Below are positions 1-8,677 of a DNA stretch of 64,000 nt, piece by piece; the stretch's first letter is position 1, and each line of letters starts with the position of its first letter. The stretch lies in the NCBI RefSeq assembly GCF_003253565.1, contig NZ_QKUF01000019.1, positions 58,466 through 122,465 of the forward strand. The letters are read 5' to 3'. This DNA comes from Thermosporothrix hazakensis (lineage in GTDB: Bacteria > Chloroflexota > Ktedonobacteria > Ktedonobacterales > Ktedonobacteraceae). The notes under the pieces were generated by a model that was not told where the DNA came from, ran no database searches, and saw only the letters and a program-made list of their open reading frames with translations. A program made the position numbers and the translations under genes.

Positions 1-498
1 CTGATTCATGGTGCGGCTGGCGGTGTGGGCCTGTTTGCGGTCCAGTTTGCTCGGTGGAAAGGAGCCGCCGAGATTATCGCGACGGCTTCGGCGCAGAATG
101 AGGCGTTTGTGCGTGCCCTGGGTGCTCAGACAGTCATTAATTACGCGAAGACGCGGTTTGAAGATGTCGTTCACGATATCGATGTTGTTCTTGACACAAT
201 CGGAGGCGAGACCCTGACTCGCTCTATGCAGGTCGTCAAACCCGGCGGAATTCTGGTTTCGTTGTTGGAAGAGCCTTCGCAGGAAGAGGCAACGCGATTG
301 GGTATTCGAGCAATGTCTAACAAACCCTCTTTCCCCTGGCCCTCAACTGAGCTGTTACAGACAATTGCCCGGCTCATGACTGAAGAAGGGGTAAAGACCG
401 AGATAGCCCGTACGTTCCCATTGCACGAGGCGGCGCAGGCGCATACACTCAGCGAGACAGGACACGGACGCGGACGCATTGTGCTCCTGATACATTGA
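1..498 (+). CDS. NADP-dependent zinc-type alcohol dehydrogenase/quinone oxidoreductase, C-terminal part
   Basis: The reading frame is open from the first base and is cut by the window edge, so only the last 165 residues are seen. They begin with the Rossmann dinucleotide motif HGAAGGVGLFAVQFA and continue with an ALGA...VINY segment, DVVLDTIGGET and VKPGGILVSL. This order is characteristic of the medium-chain reductase family (quinone oxidoreductase branch), cytosolic enzymes that reduce quinones or enones with NAD(P)H. The C-terminus ends with the usual GRGRIVLLI strand. The frame is intact. Substrate cannot be told from this part. It probably marks the edge of ordinary chromosome next to the accessory DNA. 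Confidence 0.9.
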   Translation: MIHGAAGGVGLFAVQFARWKGAAEIIATASAQNEAFVRALGAQTVINYAKTRFEDVVHDIDVVLDTIGGETLTRSMQVVKPGGILVSLLEEPSQEEATRLGIRAMSNKPSFPWPSTELLQTIARLMTEEGVKTEIARTFPLHEAAQAHTLSETGHGRGRIVLLIH

Positions 499-578
499 TT
501 CTTCTCAAAAATCAAATTGTTGAGGTGGTTTAGAGAGGAATTCATATACTTTCCTCCTGATGTCAGCTTGTTTCTCTC

Positions 579-765
579 TCAAGAGAGAGGATTGCTCCTC
601 TCTCCTCCGGGCCCGGGCGAATCAACAATATAGCCTAAGCCCCGACACTTGGGACACCGCTCCTCATACGCGGTCTTGCGTTGCGAGTGGGGTAAGAGGG
701 ATTTCTCCCTTCCCCCAGCACCGCTCACAGTGGGGATCGCGCCCTTTACATGTTTCGCATGTCAT
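579..765 (-). pseudogene. Small CxxC zinc-ribbon protein, frameshifted
   Basis: An ATG at 765 follows a strong AGGAGGT ribosome site (774-780). It opens a 33-codon frame with CETCKGRDPHCERCWGKGEI that stops at 664. A second frame, running from about 680 to 579, continues with a second cysteine pair, CPKCRGLGYIV. The two halves together would give a roughly 61-residue protein with CxxCxG motifs like a DnaJ-type zinc knuckle, so one frameshift probably separates them. It could also be a real 33-residue peptide. It is transcribed away from the helix-turn-helix gene at 1144, and palindromic repeats lie between the two. Confidence 0.4.
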
Positions 766-822
766 AATCTTTTACCTCCTTTTAGGATTTGATGTACCAC
801 TCACTTGGTTCATGTATAGCAC

Positions 823-1101
823 AATGCCTTGTAACATTATTTTCAACAGGAAAATGACAATGCCTTGTAGCATTCTCTTTCTGGTACTTTCAGGCTCAAC
901 CACACTGAAATGGTTGCGCGTGTCTCACTTCCGTTAGCGTGATCGCGTCCCTCCGCTCGCTTACCACAAGAGGAGCAAAACGGCTTACCGGCGCCCAGAG
1001 TTGAGCTTGAGCCAAAAAACGCCGCCTATCGAAACGCCCTGGCTCCGCGATCCCTATGACTTTTTCCAGCGCGCACTTGACAAAAAATGCTTTGTAGCAT
1101 T
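823..1101. repeat. Three copies of a 16-bp palindrome, AATGCyTTGTArCATT
   Basis: Near-identical sites occur at 823-838 (AATGCCTTGTAACATT), 859-874 (AATGCCTTGTAGCATT) and 1086-1101 (AATGCTTTGTAGCATT). Each has AATGC/GCATT-type arms around a 6-bp centre. The first two start exactly 36 bp apart. They sit between the divergent small gene ending at 765 and the helix-turn-helix gene at 1144, and the third lies inside a promoter. The simplest reading is an operator set for the adjacent DNA-binding protein; that assignment is inferred. Confidence 0.6.
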
Positions 1102-1107
1102 ATTCTT
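1077..1107 (+). promoter_or_regulatory. Sigma-70-type promoter with embedded palindrome
   Basis: TTGACA at 1077-1082 and a weak TATTCT at 1102-1107 (19-bp spacer) flank the third palindrome copy. Binding there would block RNA polymerase. It lies about 40 bp before the ATG at 1144. Confidence 0.45.
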
Positions 1108-1143
1108 TCTTAGAAGATCTGAGGCAAACAAGAGAGGAAAAAT

Positions 1144-1890
1144 ATGGAACGAACTGGCCCGATTAATCGCAATGAATGGGTGACAGCCTCCGAGGCCGCT
1201 GAGATCCTGGGGACTACGCCTCATTATATACGTACTCTTGCAAAGCAGTATGGGAAATTGGATTACTATAAGCTCAATGCCCGGACATCCCTCTATTACA
1301 AACCGCAGCTAGAAGAGCTCACAATTAACCGTCCTGGCCGCCCCCCACGGACAACCCATCCTGAAAAACAGCAGCAGGCCAAATGGAACAGGTGGAACAG
1401 TATCAAGGAACGGTTGACCAAGGCTGTAGACGGCAGAGGACGCGGCATCGATGCCGGAATTCTTGAGACAGTGGTAGCGCTGAATGCGCTCAGTCTCCAT
1501 ACGGTCGCTTCCTGTGAGGGACATCTCGGACCCAATGGCGAGGATGAGGGGACTCCATATCCCTGGTTCGAGATAGAAGCCGATCCCGCAAGCCTCGAAG
1601 GGCTCCCATCAGGAACAGAGATAGAGATTCGGCAGCACCTCCTCGCACGGGCAAAACTTCAGCTTCTCCTTGACGATTTTTACCGAAGTCGATTTGTTCC
1701 TTTAGATCAACATCTCGTCATTCAGGGACTTGTGCTCCCTGGAAGTGTCCCAATGACAAGGGTCGAGCCACAGGGAGCCGGGCTGCAAGATATCAGGAGC
1801 CCTGAAGAAAAGAGACACGCGTTGGTCACATATCAACAAGAGATGAGGGATTTTACCAATTTTTTGAAAGAGCGCTTCTGGAAGGAATAA
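1144..1890 (+). CDS. Helix-turn-helix protein with conserved SCEGH-type C-terminal domain
   Basis: The protein has 248 residues. The start is set by AGAGAGG seven bases before the ATG. Residues 10-60 look like a MerR/excisionase-type helix-turn-helix (VTASEAAEILGTTPHYIRTLAKQYG followed by a wing with YYKPQLEEL). Residues 98-140 hold a conserved block, GIDAGILETVVALNAL...TVASCEGHL, then YPWFEIEA. I recognise this block only from uncharacterised proteins; its Cys/His pair and acidic residues could bind metal. It probably represses itself through the palindromes upstream. The frame is intact, unlike the DNA that follows. No enzymatic function can be assigned. Confidence 0.7.
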   Translation: MERTGPINRNEWVTASEAAEILGTTPHYIRTLAKQYGKLDYYKLNARTSLYYKPQLEELTINRPGRPPRTTHPEKQQQAKWNRWNSIKERLTKAVDGRGRGIDAGILETVVALNALSLHTVASCEGHLGPNGEDEGTPYPWFEIEADPASLEGLPSGTEIEIRQHLLARAKLQLLLDDFYRSRFVPLDQHLVIQGLVLPGSVPMTRVEPQGAGLQDIRSPEEKRHALVTYQQEMRDFTNFLKERFWKE

Positions 1891-1891
1891 A

Positions 1892-1996
1892 GAGCTTCAG
1901 GAGATCCTCCAAACGATTGCCGAGAGGCGGGGAAAAAGCGTCAGTCAGGTCATGTTGAACTGGCTTTTGCGCAGGGATGAGCATATCATTCCCATT
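1892..1996 (+). pseudogene. Aldo/keto reductase C-terminal remnant
   Basis: About 35 codons in one frame (ELQEILQTIAERRGKSVSQV then MLNWLLRRDEHIIPIS) match the segment before the terminal helices of aldo/keto reductases, where the family reads IA.KYGKTPAQVALRWLL...VIPIPG. The homology stops abruptly and continues as transposase sequence in the same frame, so this is a scrap left by an insertion or deletion. Confidence 0.55.
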
Positions 1997-3515
1997 TCAG
2001 ATCGCTCGACGCTCTCCCACTTTCTCGCAGTGCTCAACCAAGCCACAGTCGAGTCTCTCCGCACGCTCTTTCTGAAAGACCGGCTGGCTCGCCCTCTGGA
2101 GAAGGACGAGAAGCCAGGGGGATTGTGGGATCGACAGGGAAACTACAGACTGGTGTTCGATGTGGATGGTACCAGGCAAGCTGCCCGCTAACGCGCCTTG
2201 CCATCCACTCCTGATCTCCTACCGGCACAACGCCGCCTGGATGAGATCTGTGCTCCAGGCTATCTCGGGCGCAAGCGGGGTGAAATCGTCCGCACCCGAA
2301 CCACTGTGCTCCAGGCGCATACACACCAATGGCTCGGCACGTTTTCGGGAACATCGGGAGCGGGCAACGGCGATTACCGAGGAGAACTGCGGCAGGCGGT
2401 ATAAAGGCAATCAGCGCATATATCAAGCCCAACCTCTCCAGCCTGGTCAGGCTGAAGTCCGCCTGGATGGGCAATATGGCAATGGGGTTATTGTCGCTGA
2501 CCTGGCCGGACTCGCCTACGTCATGCGAGGCAAGGACTATGATCTGCTCGACCTGGAGTTGGTGCAAGCCCGCCTGGCCCAGTTACCGAATCAGCAGACC
2601 ACCCATCCCAACACGGGAACCTCTCGGGCACTCTTTGACTTCTCTGATCTTTCCCTTTCGCCAACAGGGCCACGCACACGGGTGATCGTTGCCATGCATC
2701 AGGCAGCTCCAACCAAGGCTCCCGTTGGTACCACACGTGGCGAGCTGGTCTACGAACTGTTCTACACCGGCCTGCTGCCAAGCGCGTTCACGCCTGCTGA
2801 TGTCGTTGCCCTGTACTTGCATCGCGGGGCCTTTGAAACTGTGCTCGCTGACGAGGACAAAGAACAGGACCCAGATCGCTGGTGTTCGCACACCGCCTGG
2901 GGCCGGAGTTCTAGCTCATTCTCGCGCAATGGATGTGGAACATGCGCGTGGAACTGGGTCATGTGCTCCATCCCACGCCTATGCGTACGACGGAATTTGC
3001 TTCTGCCCAGATAGGTGAGCCTGCGGAGCTTGCACCTGATCCTGCCTCGCGGCACCTGAACCAGCCCCCATTGCCTACGGGCCGCTGCAGTGGGCGCACC
3101 TATCGTACACGAAAGGGGTTGCCGGAGCCGATTTCTCTTTACAGCCGGATGGGACACTACGCTGTCCTGCTGGGCAGTTCCTATATGCGCAAGAACGGCG
3201 AAAAGAGACCAATGGTTCGTTGTGGGTGCTCTACGCCGCGCGGATCGGCGATTGTCGCTCATGTCCGCTACGCAAACAGTGTCAAGAATCGGCAACCACT
3301 ATCAAGGCGAGATGGGTCAGCGCCGTCTGCCAGTCTCTCCACAGGAGCCGATTTCAAGTGCGTTCCCACCTGCCCCAGGGGACCCTTCACCTCCATTGGC
3401 TTCTCATTGGTGCAATGCATCTTGGTCATGCTGCGTGTGGTATTGCTTCAGGAGTGCTCTTTCTTCATCTGGATGAAGGAAAGGAGCCGCGTCTGTTTCT
3501 CTTTTGTCTCTGGTG
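1990..3515 (+). pseudogene. Degenerate DDE transposase (IS4-superfamily-like)
   Basis: A transposase can be followed across all three forward frames. It shows TPDLLPAQRRLDEICAPGY, then GNGDYRGEL, then RLDGQYGNGVIVADLAGLAYVMRG, then FTPADVVALYLHRGAFETVLADE (a Y-x2-R-x3-E signature like that of IS4-type enzymes), then ILAQWMWNMRVELGHV and a zinc-type CRSCPLRKQCQESA segment. Several frameshifts occur. A TAG near 2906 stands where homologues, as I recall them, have Trp. It cannot make an active enzyme. Confidence 0.7.
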
Positions 3516-3600
3516 AATGCATCTTCCATGATTCACTCCTGGTTTTCAAGAGCAGTCCGTTTCACATCCCTTGATCCTTTTTTGGCTGCGCTGAGATGTA

Positions 3601-3689
3601 CCCGGTCGCTTGGATGCTCGAGAGAGAGCCAACAGAGATGACTTCCTCCCCCAGCAGCTCTCACCAGCTCGGGCATCCAAGCGACCGGG
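3601..3689. repeat. 22-bp inverted repeat with 45-nt loop
   Basis: CCCGGTCGCTTGGATGCTCG (3601 on) and its reverse complement ending at 3689 pair over 22 bp with one mismatch. It could be an insertion-sequence end, a transcription-blocking hairpin downstream of the operon that ends at 3765, or a recombination site. There is no T-tract. Confidence 0.65.
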
Positions 3690-3764
3690 AAGAGGAAAAC
3701 CTTCTCGTTGGAAAGGAACCATGCGCTTGCATGCTGGCAGAGAAGCACGTTCTCTGTCAGCGGG

Positions 3765-4292
3765 TCAGTCCCTGTCGGCAAACAACTCGCGCATGGAAAC
3801 CCGGAAGACGCCCGCAAGCTTTTCAAGCGCACTGAGCCACGCATCAGTGTCGGGGAAAGCCAGAACTTGCTCAATGCGCGCCAGCGGGAGCCCACGTTGC
3901 TCCGCCAGCGTAGCTGCACTCATACCTCGGATGCAGGCAAGCTCTTTGATGAAGAGCCTCCAGTGAGGAATAGAGGGCACGAAGGCGCACGTTGGGAGTC
4001 TCTCACCAGCAGGGTCAAAGATGAGCAGCGCACGTTCATCGGCAATGGCGTATTTCACGGCATGGCGCGCATCTTCCTCCGATGAGAGCGTGAGCGCATA
4101 TGTACATGCCGGCAAGAGCAGGTGATAACAGTTGTTGTCGGACACAGGAGCATGCTCTAGCTGGATCCCAAGCCGCTGACACCTTTGCTTCACCTCAAGG
4201 GAGGCATGTGCCTTGATGTGCACGGGATAAAGCAGCAGGCGCCCGTCCTCCAGCTCCTTCACGGTCACCGGGATGATATTCATCTCATGCAT
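3765..4292 (-). CDS. Unknown protein with C-terminal XRE-like helix-turn-helix
   Basis: 175 residues from the ATG at 4292, which overlaps the upstream stop in ATGCATGA and follows AAGGAAAAG; an ATG at 4283 is an alternative. The N-terminal half (VKELEDGRLLLYPVHIKAHA...) is unfamiliar. The last 65 residues (LFIKELACIRGMSAATLAEQ then LARIEQVLAFPDTDAWLSALEKLAGVFRVSMREL) have the spacing of a small XRE-type DNA-binding fold. It is last in a minus-strand operon of four short genes, each overlapping the next, suggesting translational coupling. It is probably a regulator encoded by an older mobile element. Confidence 0.65.
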   Translation of the reverse strand: MHEMNIIPVTVKELEDGRLLLYPVHIKAHASLEVKQRCQRLGIQLEHAPVSDNNCYHLLLPACTYALTLSSEEDARHAVKYAIADERALLIFDPAGERLPTCAFVPSIPHWRLFIKELACIRGMSAATLAEQRGLPLARIEQVLAFPDTDAWLSALEKLAGVFRVSMRELFADRD

Positions 4293-4674
4293 CTCTTTTC
4301 CTTTTCTTCGAGACAAGCATCACATATCCATCTTTGCCAGCACTCAGCCATCTCTCACCCAAAAACAAGTGCTGACCAAGCATCAAACGCCACTGACTCA
4401 ATTGCCTGGAAATGGTTGAAAGACGTTCCTCAGCCGCTCTTTGTCCTTCACGCGACAGGCGAGGAAAAGCCTCCTGTATCTCCTGCACTTCCCGCAAGAG
4501 TGCCGCCACCTCCATGAGTGTGGGGGACACCGGCCTGTCAAGATCCTGCAAAAAGCGCTGATACAAGGACAGAGCGGGCGCTTGCATCAGACGGTTCCTT
4601 CCCTGAAGCTGTTGTTCCAGGAGCTTTTTGACGCTTTCGAGCGTAGCCTCATCGGTCTCAATGCGTCTGATCAT
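4285..4674 (-). CDS. Small helical protein of unknown function
   Basis: 129 residues from the ATG at 4674, which overlaps the upstream stop in TGATG; a GTG at 4677 is an alternative. Nearly the whole protein is predicted helical and rich in Leu, Gln, Arg and Glu (LESVKKLLEQQLQGRNRLMQ; LREVQEIQEAFPRLSREGQR), with a basic tail KKRKRD. No motif is recognised. It is the third gene of the four-gene operon and overlaps the next gene by 8 bases. Confidence 0.6.
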   Translation of the reverse strand: MIRRIETDEATLESVKKLLEQQLQGRNRLMQAPALSLYQRFLQDLDRPVSPTLMEVAALLREVQEIQEAFPRLSREGQRAAEERLSTISRQLSQWRLMLGQHLFLGERWLSAGKDGYVMLVSKKRKRDA

Positions 4675-5179
4675 CACTCCACCCTGTTCAACTGGATCTG
4701 GATCATGTCTTCGATGGTGCGCTGCAAGAACCGAAGCGCCTGCACCAGCTCGTCACGCTCCTGAGACCGGACCGTGAGCCGTTTGATGAGGGTGAGGAAG
4801 GCTCGAGCACCTCGTTCAGCAGTTCCAGATCATCGAGTGTCAGCAGGAGAGCCGCACTCGAGAGGGCACCTTTTTGCTCATGGGCAAGCAAGCCGTGCAA
4901 GCGCGCGCGCAACTGACCAAGACGCTGGATTTTGGCACGGTGTGACGGCTTTACGTGGGATGTCTTCTGAAGGGACGTGGAGTAGGAAGCAATGATGTGA
5001 TCGACGACGCGCACATCGTTGAACGACAGATGCAGGTGGGGGACATTGAATGCCCCGTCACTCTTGCGGACCTGTTCGTAGACAGGCCAGACCAGATCGG
5101 TGGTGGGCAGGGAGGTGGAGTCGTTGGCCTTCGGAAACAAGGGCGTGATGTGCTGTTGTTGCTTTTTCTGCCGTCTCAT
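4674..5179 (-). pseudogene. Unknown helical protein, probably frameshifted near 4805
   Basis: The frame from the ATG at 5179 is protein-like through LDDLELLNEVLE and then turns into a Ser/Pro/Arg-rich tail that stops at 4703. In the adjacent frame a much better continuation appears, with ARAFLTLIKRLTVRSQERDE then ELVQALRFLQRTIEDMIQIQ. It ends with a TGA that overlaps the next ATG in TGATG, exactly as expected for a coupled operon. I therefore infer a one-base indel around 4805, real or a sequencing error. Restored length is about 168 residues. Function is unknown. Confidence 0.55.
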
Positions 5180-5430
5180 TTTTCGTTCCTTTCTTCTGGA
5201 TACACCGCAAAGCTGCCTTCATATGGCACTCGACACCCACAGATAGGTGACACCAGCGACCAGCAACTGCACCCAATCGGACGAAGCACCATCGGCCTGA
5301 ACCGGGTGTGCAGGTCAGTCGCCAGAGTTGGCGTTTGCGGCTGATAGAGCAGGCTCAGACAGATGAAGACAGAATTGAACAGGGCGACGAAAAAGACACT
5401 CCGAGCACCCAGGAGCGAGACCACTTTCAT
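5176..5430 (-). CDS. Small membrane protein, first gene of operon
   Basis: 84 residues. Residues 5-29 (SLLGARSVFFVALFNSVFIC then LSLLY) form one hydrophobic segment after a short N-terminus, so it is a signal anchor or single-pass protein. The C-terminal half is Cys/Pro-rich (RPIGCSCWSLVSPICGCRVP). The stop overlaps the next ATG in ATGA, which supports it being a real operon member. No family recognised. Confidence 0.5.
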   Translation of the reverse strand: MKVVSLLGARSVFFVALFNSVFICLSLLYQPQTPTLATDLHTRFRPMVLRPIGCSCWSLVSPICGCRVPYEGSFAVYPEERNEK

Positions 5431-5705
5431 CCTGCTTGATTCCTTTCCTATCTCATGTTTTGATTCTATTCTTTTTCAAAAGATAACAGAACATTTACCT
5501 TTTGCGTATCTTTTCTCAATCTCTTTTACGTCTTTTTCAGGTCCTTTTCAAAAAGTGATTTCGTCGAAAATAGATAGCGATGGGAAGGAGAGGAGATAAA
5601 TGTGCTGTTATGATTGAGTGAGTAACAGACTGGAGAACATCCAGAGAAAGAGAGGTGGAGCGAATCGTACTCTTGTAATGATGAGTGCCCTTGTTACAAC
5701 ATCTT

Positions 5706-5745
5706 GCACACTGAAGAGATACCTGACCTCTTCAGTGTGCTCTTT
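5706..5745 (+). terminator. 13-bp perfect stem followed by TCTTT
   Basis: GCACACTGAAGAG (5706-5718) pairs perfectly with CTCTTCAGTGTGC (5728-5740) and is followed by TCTTT. No intact gene ends just upstream, so it may be left from a lost gene. Nothing else is supported in 5431-5834. Confidence 0.55.
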
Positions 5746-5834
5746 ACCAACGTCATAATCATTGCAAATGTCGAATAAATCGTCTGCGCTCACGATGGAG
5801 ACGATTTATACAGACGTCGATAAGAAGCGGGCAC

Positions 5835-6089
5835 ATGTGGTCGAAGTCCTCAATGCGGGCCAATGTGAATACCTTGCAACTGCTCGAAGCGGTGGTGCGT
5901 GGTAACTTCCATGCGCAGATGGCTTTTGAATCGGTTGTGGCCTTCTTGCAGCGCTCCGGCTTGCTCCGCATGCTCTCCTTTGATCGCGACTCCCAGTGGG
6001 TGGGTAGTGTCTCGGCGCGATACTTCCCTTCTGCCTTGTGGCGCTTTTTGCAGTGTGTGGGCATCTCCCCCAATGTGGTCCCGCCCTAG
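5835..6089 (+). pseudogene. Integrase/transposase core remnant
   Basis: The frame contains MLSFDRDSQWVGSVSARYFP then SALWRFLQCVGISPNVVPP. This matches the conserved DRDPRWVGS...FPS.L.RFL...G..P.VCPP stretch that I recall from rve-type transposases common in Ktedonobacteria, around their second catalytic Asp. It stops at a TAG where the family continues with RPDKNAYVERYHR. Only this core scrap remains. Confidence 0.5.
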
Positions 6090-6205
6090 CGGCCTGATCG
6101 GCAGGGATATACGGTGGCCGAAGAGTGCAAAGCCAGACAGCACGCCCTCGCACGACGCTTGCTTTCCTCGTAGAAGATCCTGTTGAAGAGTCTGTTTGGA
6201 AGCCG

Positions 6206-6440
6206 TCATTTATGGCGGGGAGTGTCAGAAGGAGAAGCAATTCCTCTGCTTATGAGCGAAGTCTCTCTTCTCGCGGAAAATCTTCGATCGGGTCTGTCAG
6301 AGGCACATCGAGGACATCTGCAATTCGGTCTAGCGTGTGTGTGACTTGCTCTCGCGTTCTCTGCTCTCATAGCGGGAGAAGCCAACAAAGTGCAGCTTCT
6401 CTGCACTCCGCCGATTGCGTCTCTCTCAGCGATATACGTC
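6206..6440 (-). pseudogene. Possible XRE-type regulator remnant
   Basis: On the minus strand, two adjacent frames read KLHFVGFSRYESRERE and then QVTHTLDRIADVLDVPLTDP. Together these resemble the ..SRYERGER..PTLERIADALGVPLEDL core of XRE-type repressors with a frameshift between them. No start codon or complete domain is visible. The rest of 6090-6801 holds nothing I can support. Confidence 0.3.
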
Positions 6441-6801
6441 AATCGCTAGGCATAGAGGCCGGTTTGAGAAGCCTCCTGCGAGGTCTGTCGCACCTTCAGT
6501 GGTTCGATACACCCATACCTCACCCTTTTGCGCAGCAAAATGTGCTCCGCGACTAGCTCGTTGCACCAAATCATTGGCCGGAGCCAGTTCTGTATGGAGA
6601 TGAGGGGCACGCCAGGAATTAGCCCTCCACTTTTTTGTAACTCCAACTTTAGGCATGGGATAGAGAAACATAATAGCTTCAGGTAATAGTGACAAAGTGC
6701 TATTCTGTGAATTTTCAGGGGAGTATGGCGAGAATAGTGGTAGTGCCTTTGTAAGGGGTGCATAGTAAGTTGGTAAGTGAAAGAATAAATTCTTATTCTA
6801 A

Positions 6802-6830
6802 TTGATAAATATTTTAAATGAGGATATAAT
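6802..6830 (+). promoter_or_regulatory. Promoter of the nurA-herA operon
   Basis: TTGATA (6802-6807), a 17-bp spacer and a perfect TATAAT (6825-6830) lie in AT-rich DNA about 70 bp before the ATG at 6902. The predicted leader of about 65 nt contains a GGTAGATATACC element (6868-6879) before the ribosome site. Confidence 0.7.
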
Positions 6831-6901
6831 AGAAAATAGAAATAAGTGTTAGTACTTGGTAGTATAAGGTAGATATACCATCTCCTTCAGAGGAATAACA
6901 T

Positions 6902-8677
6902 ATGACGCAGCTTGCATTTCCCTGGCTTTATACAAAGGATCGGGGAAGGTTGAATGCATTACGCAATATTATCTCTGCTGTAACAGATGAGTTTAGACAG
7001 AAGGGGTCTGTGGCTACTGGAATAGTTCGCTTCACTACTGAACAATTGCCGGGCATCATACTTCGCCAAAAGGCTCCATTTGAAATTATATCTGCCGATC
7101 AGATGTCCAAGCTCAGTCCTTATCCATTTCAAATTCATGATTTCGTCTCCACTCCTGATCGCCCAGATGTATTTGAGAGTGCCGCTACATTGTTTCAGGT
7201 CATAGATGCGCCGACCCTGGCCGCACCGCTCAAAGATGCTGAGGTGATTGGTATTGATGAATCAAAAGTTGATATTCCTTTTCCTCATAGCTCACTGGCA
7301 TTTCTCAAGTCAGTGGCTTTTCGGATGTATACAGGGCCTGATGGAACGCCTGACGAGTCGGTTGGTCCGATTGTCAGTAAGGTGCGCATGCAGCCACAGG
7401 ATGATGCAAGATTTGATTTAGAGAATCAGTTACTTGGATATATTAGAAATAATTTTGTTGCCTATATTACATCACTTTCATCCTTGGCTGTTGGTAGGAG
7501 ACCGTTTGTCGTGCTACATGGCCCACTTCTTCGAGCGATTGGCAGCTTCAGTGAGATCTCTTTCCCCTATGAAGTCGCACGCGATCTTTTTCATATGAAC
7601 CTGGGAGAAGCGGGCGAATATGAGTTGCCTGATAATTATTCCCATTCCATCTATAAAGGAGACAAATTTACTGAGCAGAATATGTCCTTCATACCTGAAG
7701 AAGCGATCAACGGGGATAAGAATCTTGAACGATTTAATAATTTTTGCCTGAATTATTGCCAGAGAAGGTGTGCTGAATGTCGGGCCTTTAAGAATATGCA
7801 AAAGGCGGTGCCTCCAAGCCAAAAGAAGGTGACGAAAAAAATGATGCGTGAGCGTGAGTATCCTGGTTTTTGTCTCTATTTCTGGATGCTCCGTTCACTT
7901 TTTGATCTGGCTCGTCTTTCGGGAACAACTATCGCATCTGTTGTTGAAACAACCTCTGCATCAACCGAGATGGCACGCATTGTTTTGCCATCACTGCTAT
8001 CGCTTCCAAAGGTATACCAAGAGATACAACAATCTGCTCTCATGCCAGTACTCCAAACTCTCGGTATATCAAATCTTAAATCGCCGCAACAGAGCAGGGA
8101 GTTCTATCGTCAGGTAAGAGATATGATAGAGAAGCTTCATCTTGTGGATGCGAATATATTTTCGTATGTGTTGACTGAGGGGCAATTTACGGCTCCAGTT
8201 CAGATTTATCGTTATCAAACAAAAAATACATTTGGTAAAGCGCTAGGCTATGATAGCCTTGGTATATTGAACGATTTTGAAGTAATTCTGGATACGCTTT
8301 TTCCTTCGAGGCCTTATCAGCTTCCTAAAGTAGCTGAGGAGCATCCCGGATATGTTGCATTGATGTCTTATCTGAGAACTACGCCTTTGAGAGAGCCAGT
8401 GCGAGTGGAATACTTTCATCTTCCTCATCTTGCGGATCCTAGAAAAGTTCTGGGGCCTCTCTACCTGTTGAGCATTCCTTATCAGGAGTATGGTATGCCT
8501 ATCATTCTTTACTATGTAGATAAGCTCGCACGTACACCAACACAAATAGCGCGAACAATTATCGAGAGAGCATATTTAGAAATGATCTTTGAAAATCACT
8601 TAAGTGACCCTGTATCCGTTCAGACCGTTCTGGGGCATTTTGCACGAGGATATTTGCAAAGAGAGGGTTTGCGATGA
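6902..8677 (+). CDS. nurA: NurA-like nuclease domain protein
   Basis: 591 residues; AGAGGAAT precedes the ATG. NurA is a nuclease that works with the HerA hexameric translocase to process DNA ends. Two features support the call: the start codon of a HerA-type ATPase overlaps this stop, and the protein has an early acidic motif, VIGIDESKVDIPF, resembling the metal-binding aVDGS motif of NurA. Its C-terminal part (PVRVEYFHLPHLADP ... IARTIIERAYLEMIFENHL) resembles the NurA end, which carries a second acidic/His cluster. A cysteine group, FCLNYCQRRCAEC (about residues 281-293), may bind zinc and is not usual in archaeal NurA. It is longer than typical NurA (about 350-450), so an extra middle domain is present. 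Assignment rests partly on context. Confidence 0.75.
   Translation: MTQLAFPWLYTKDRGRLNALRNIISAVTDEFRQKGSVATGIVRFTTEQLPGIILRQKAPFEIISADQMSKLSPYPFQIHDFVSTPDRPDVFESAATLFQVIDAPTLAAPLKDAEVIGIDESKVDIPFPHSSLAFLKSVAFRMYTGPDGTPDESVGPIVSKVRMQPQDDARFDLENQLLGYIRNNFVAYITSLSSLAVGRRPFVVLHGPLLRAIGSFSEISFPYEVARDLFHMNLGEAGEYELPDNYSHSIYKGDKFTEQNMSFIPEEAINGDKNLERFNNFCLNYCQRRCAECRAFKNMQKAVPPSQKKVTKKMMREREYPGFCLYFWMLRSLFDLARLSGTTIASVVETTSASTEMARIVLPSLLSLPKVYQEIQQSALMPVLQTLGISNLKSPQQSREFYRQVRDMIEKLHLVDANIFSYVLTEGQFTAPVQIYRYQTKNTFGKALGYDSLGILNDFEVILDTLFPSRPYQLPKVAEEHPGYVALMSYLRTTPLREPVRVEYFHLPHLADPRKVLGPLYLLSIPYQEYGMPIILYYVDKLARTPTQIARTIIERAYLEMIFENHLSDPVSVQTVLGHFARGYLQREGLR

Noticed and set aside
560..937. 125-codon plus-strand frame
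   Set aside because: Composition is not protein-like, there is no ribosome site, and it runs through the palindromic repeats and antisense to the CxxC frame.
6125..6556. 143-codon plus-strand frame
   Set aside because: Ser/Arg-rich translation typical of a shadow; a better though decayed XRE-like signal lies on the other strand.
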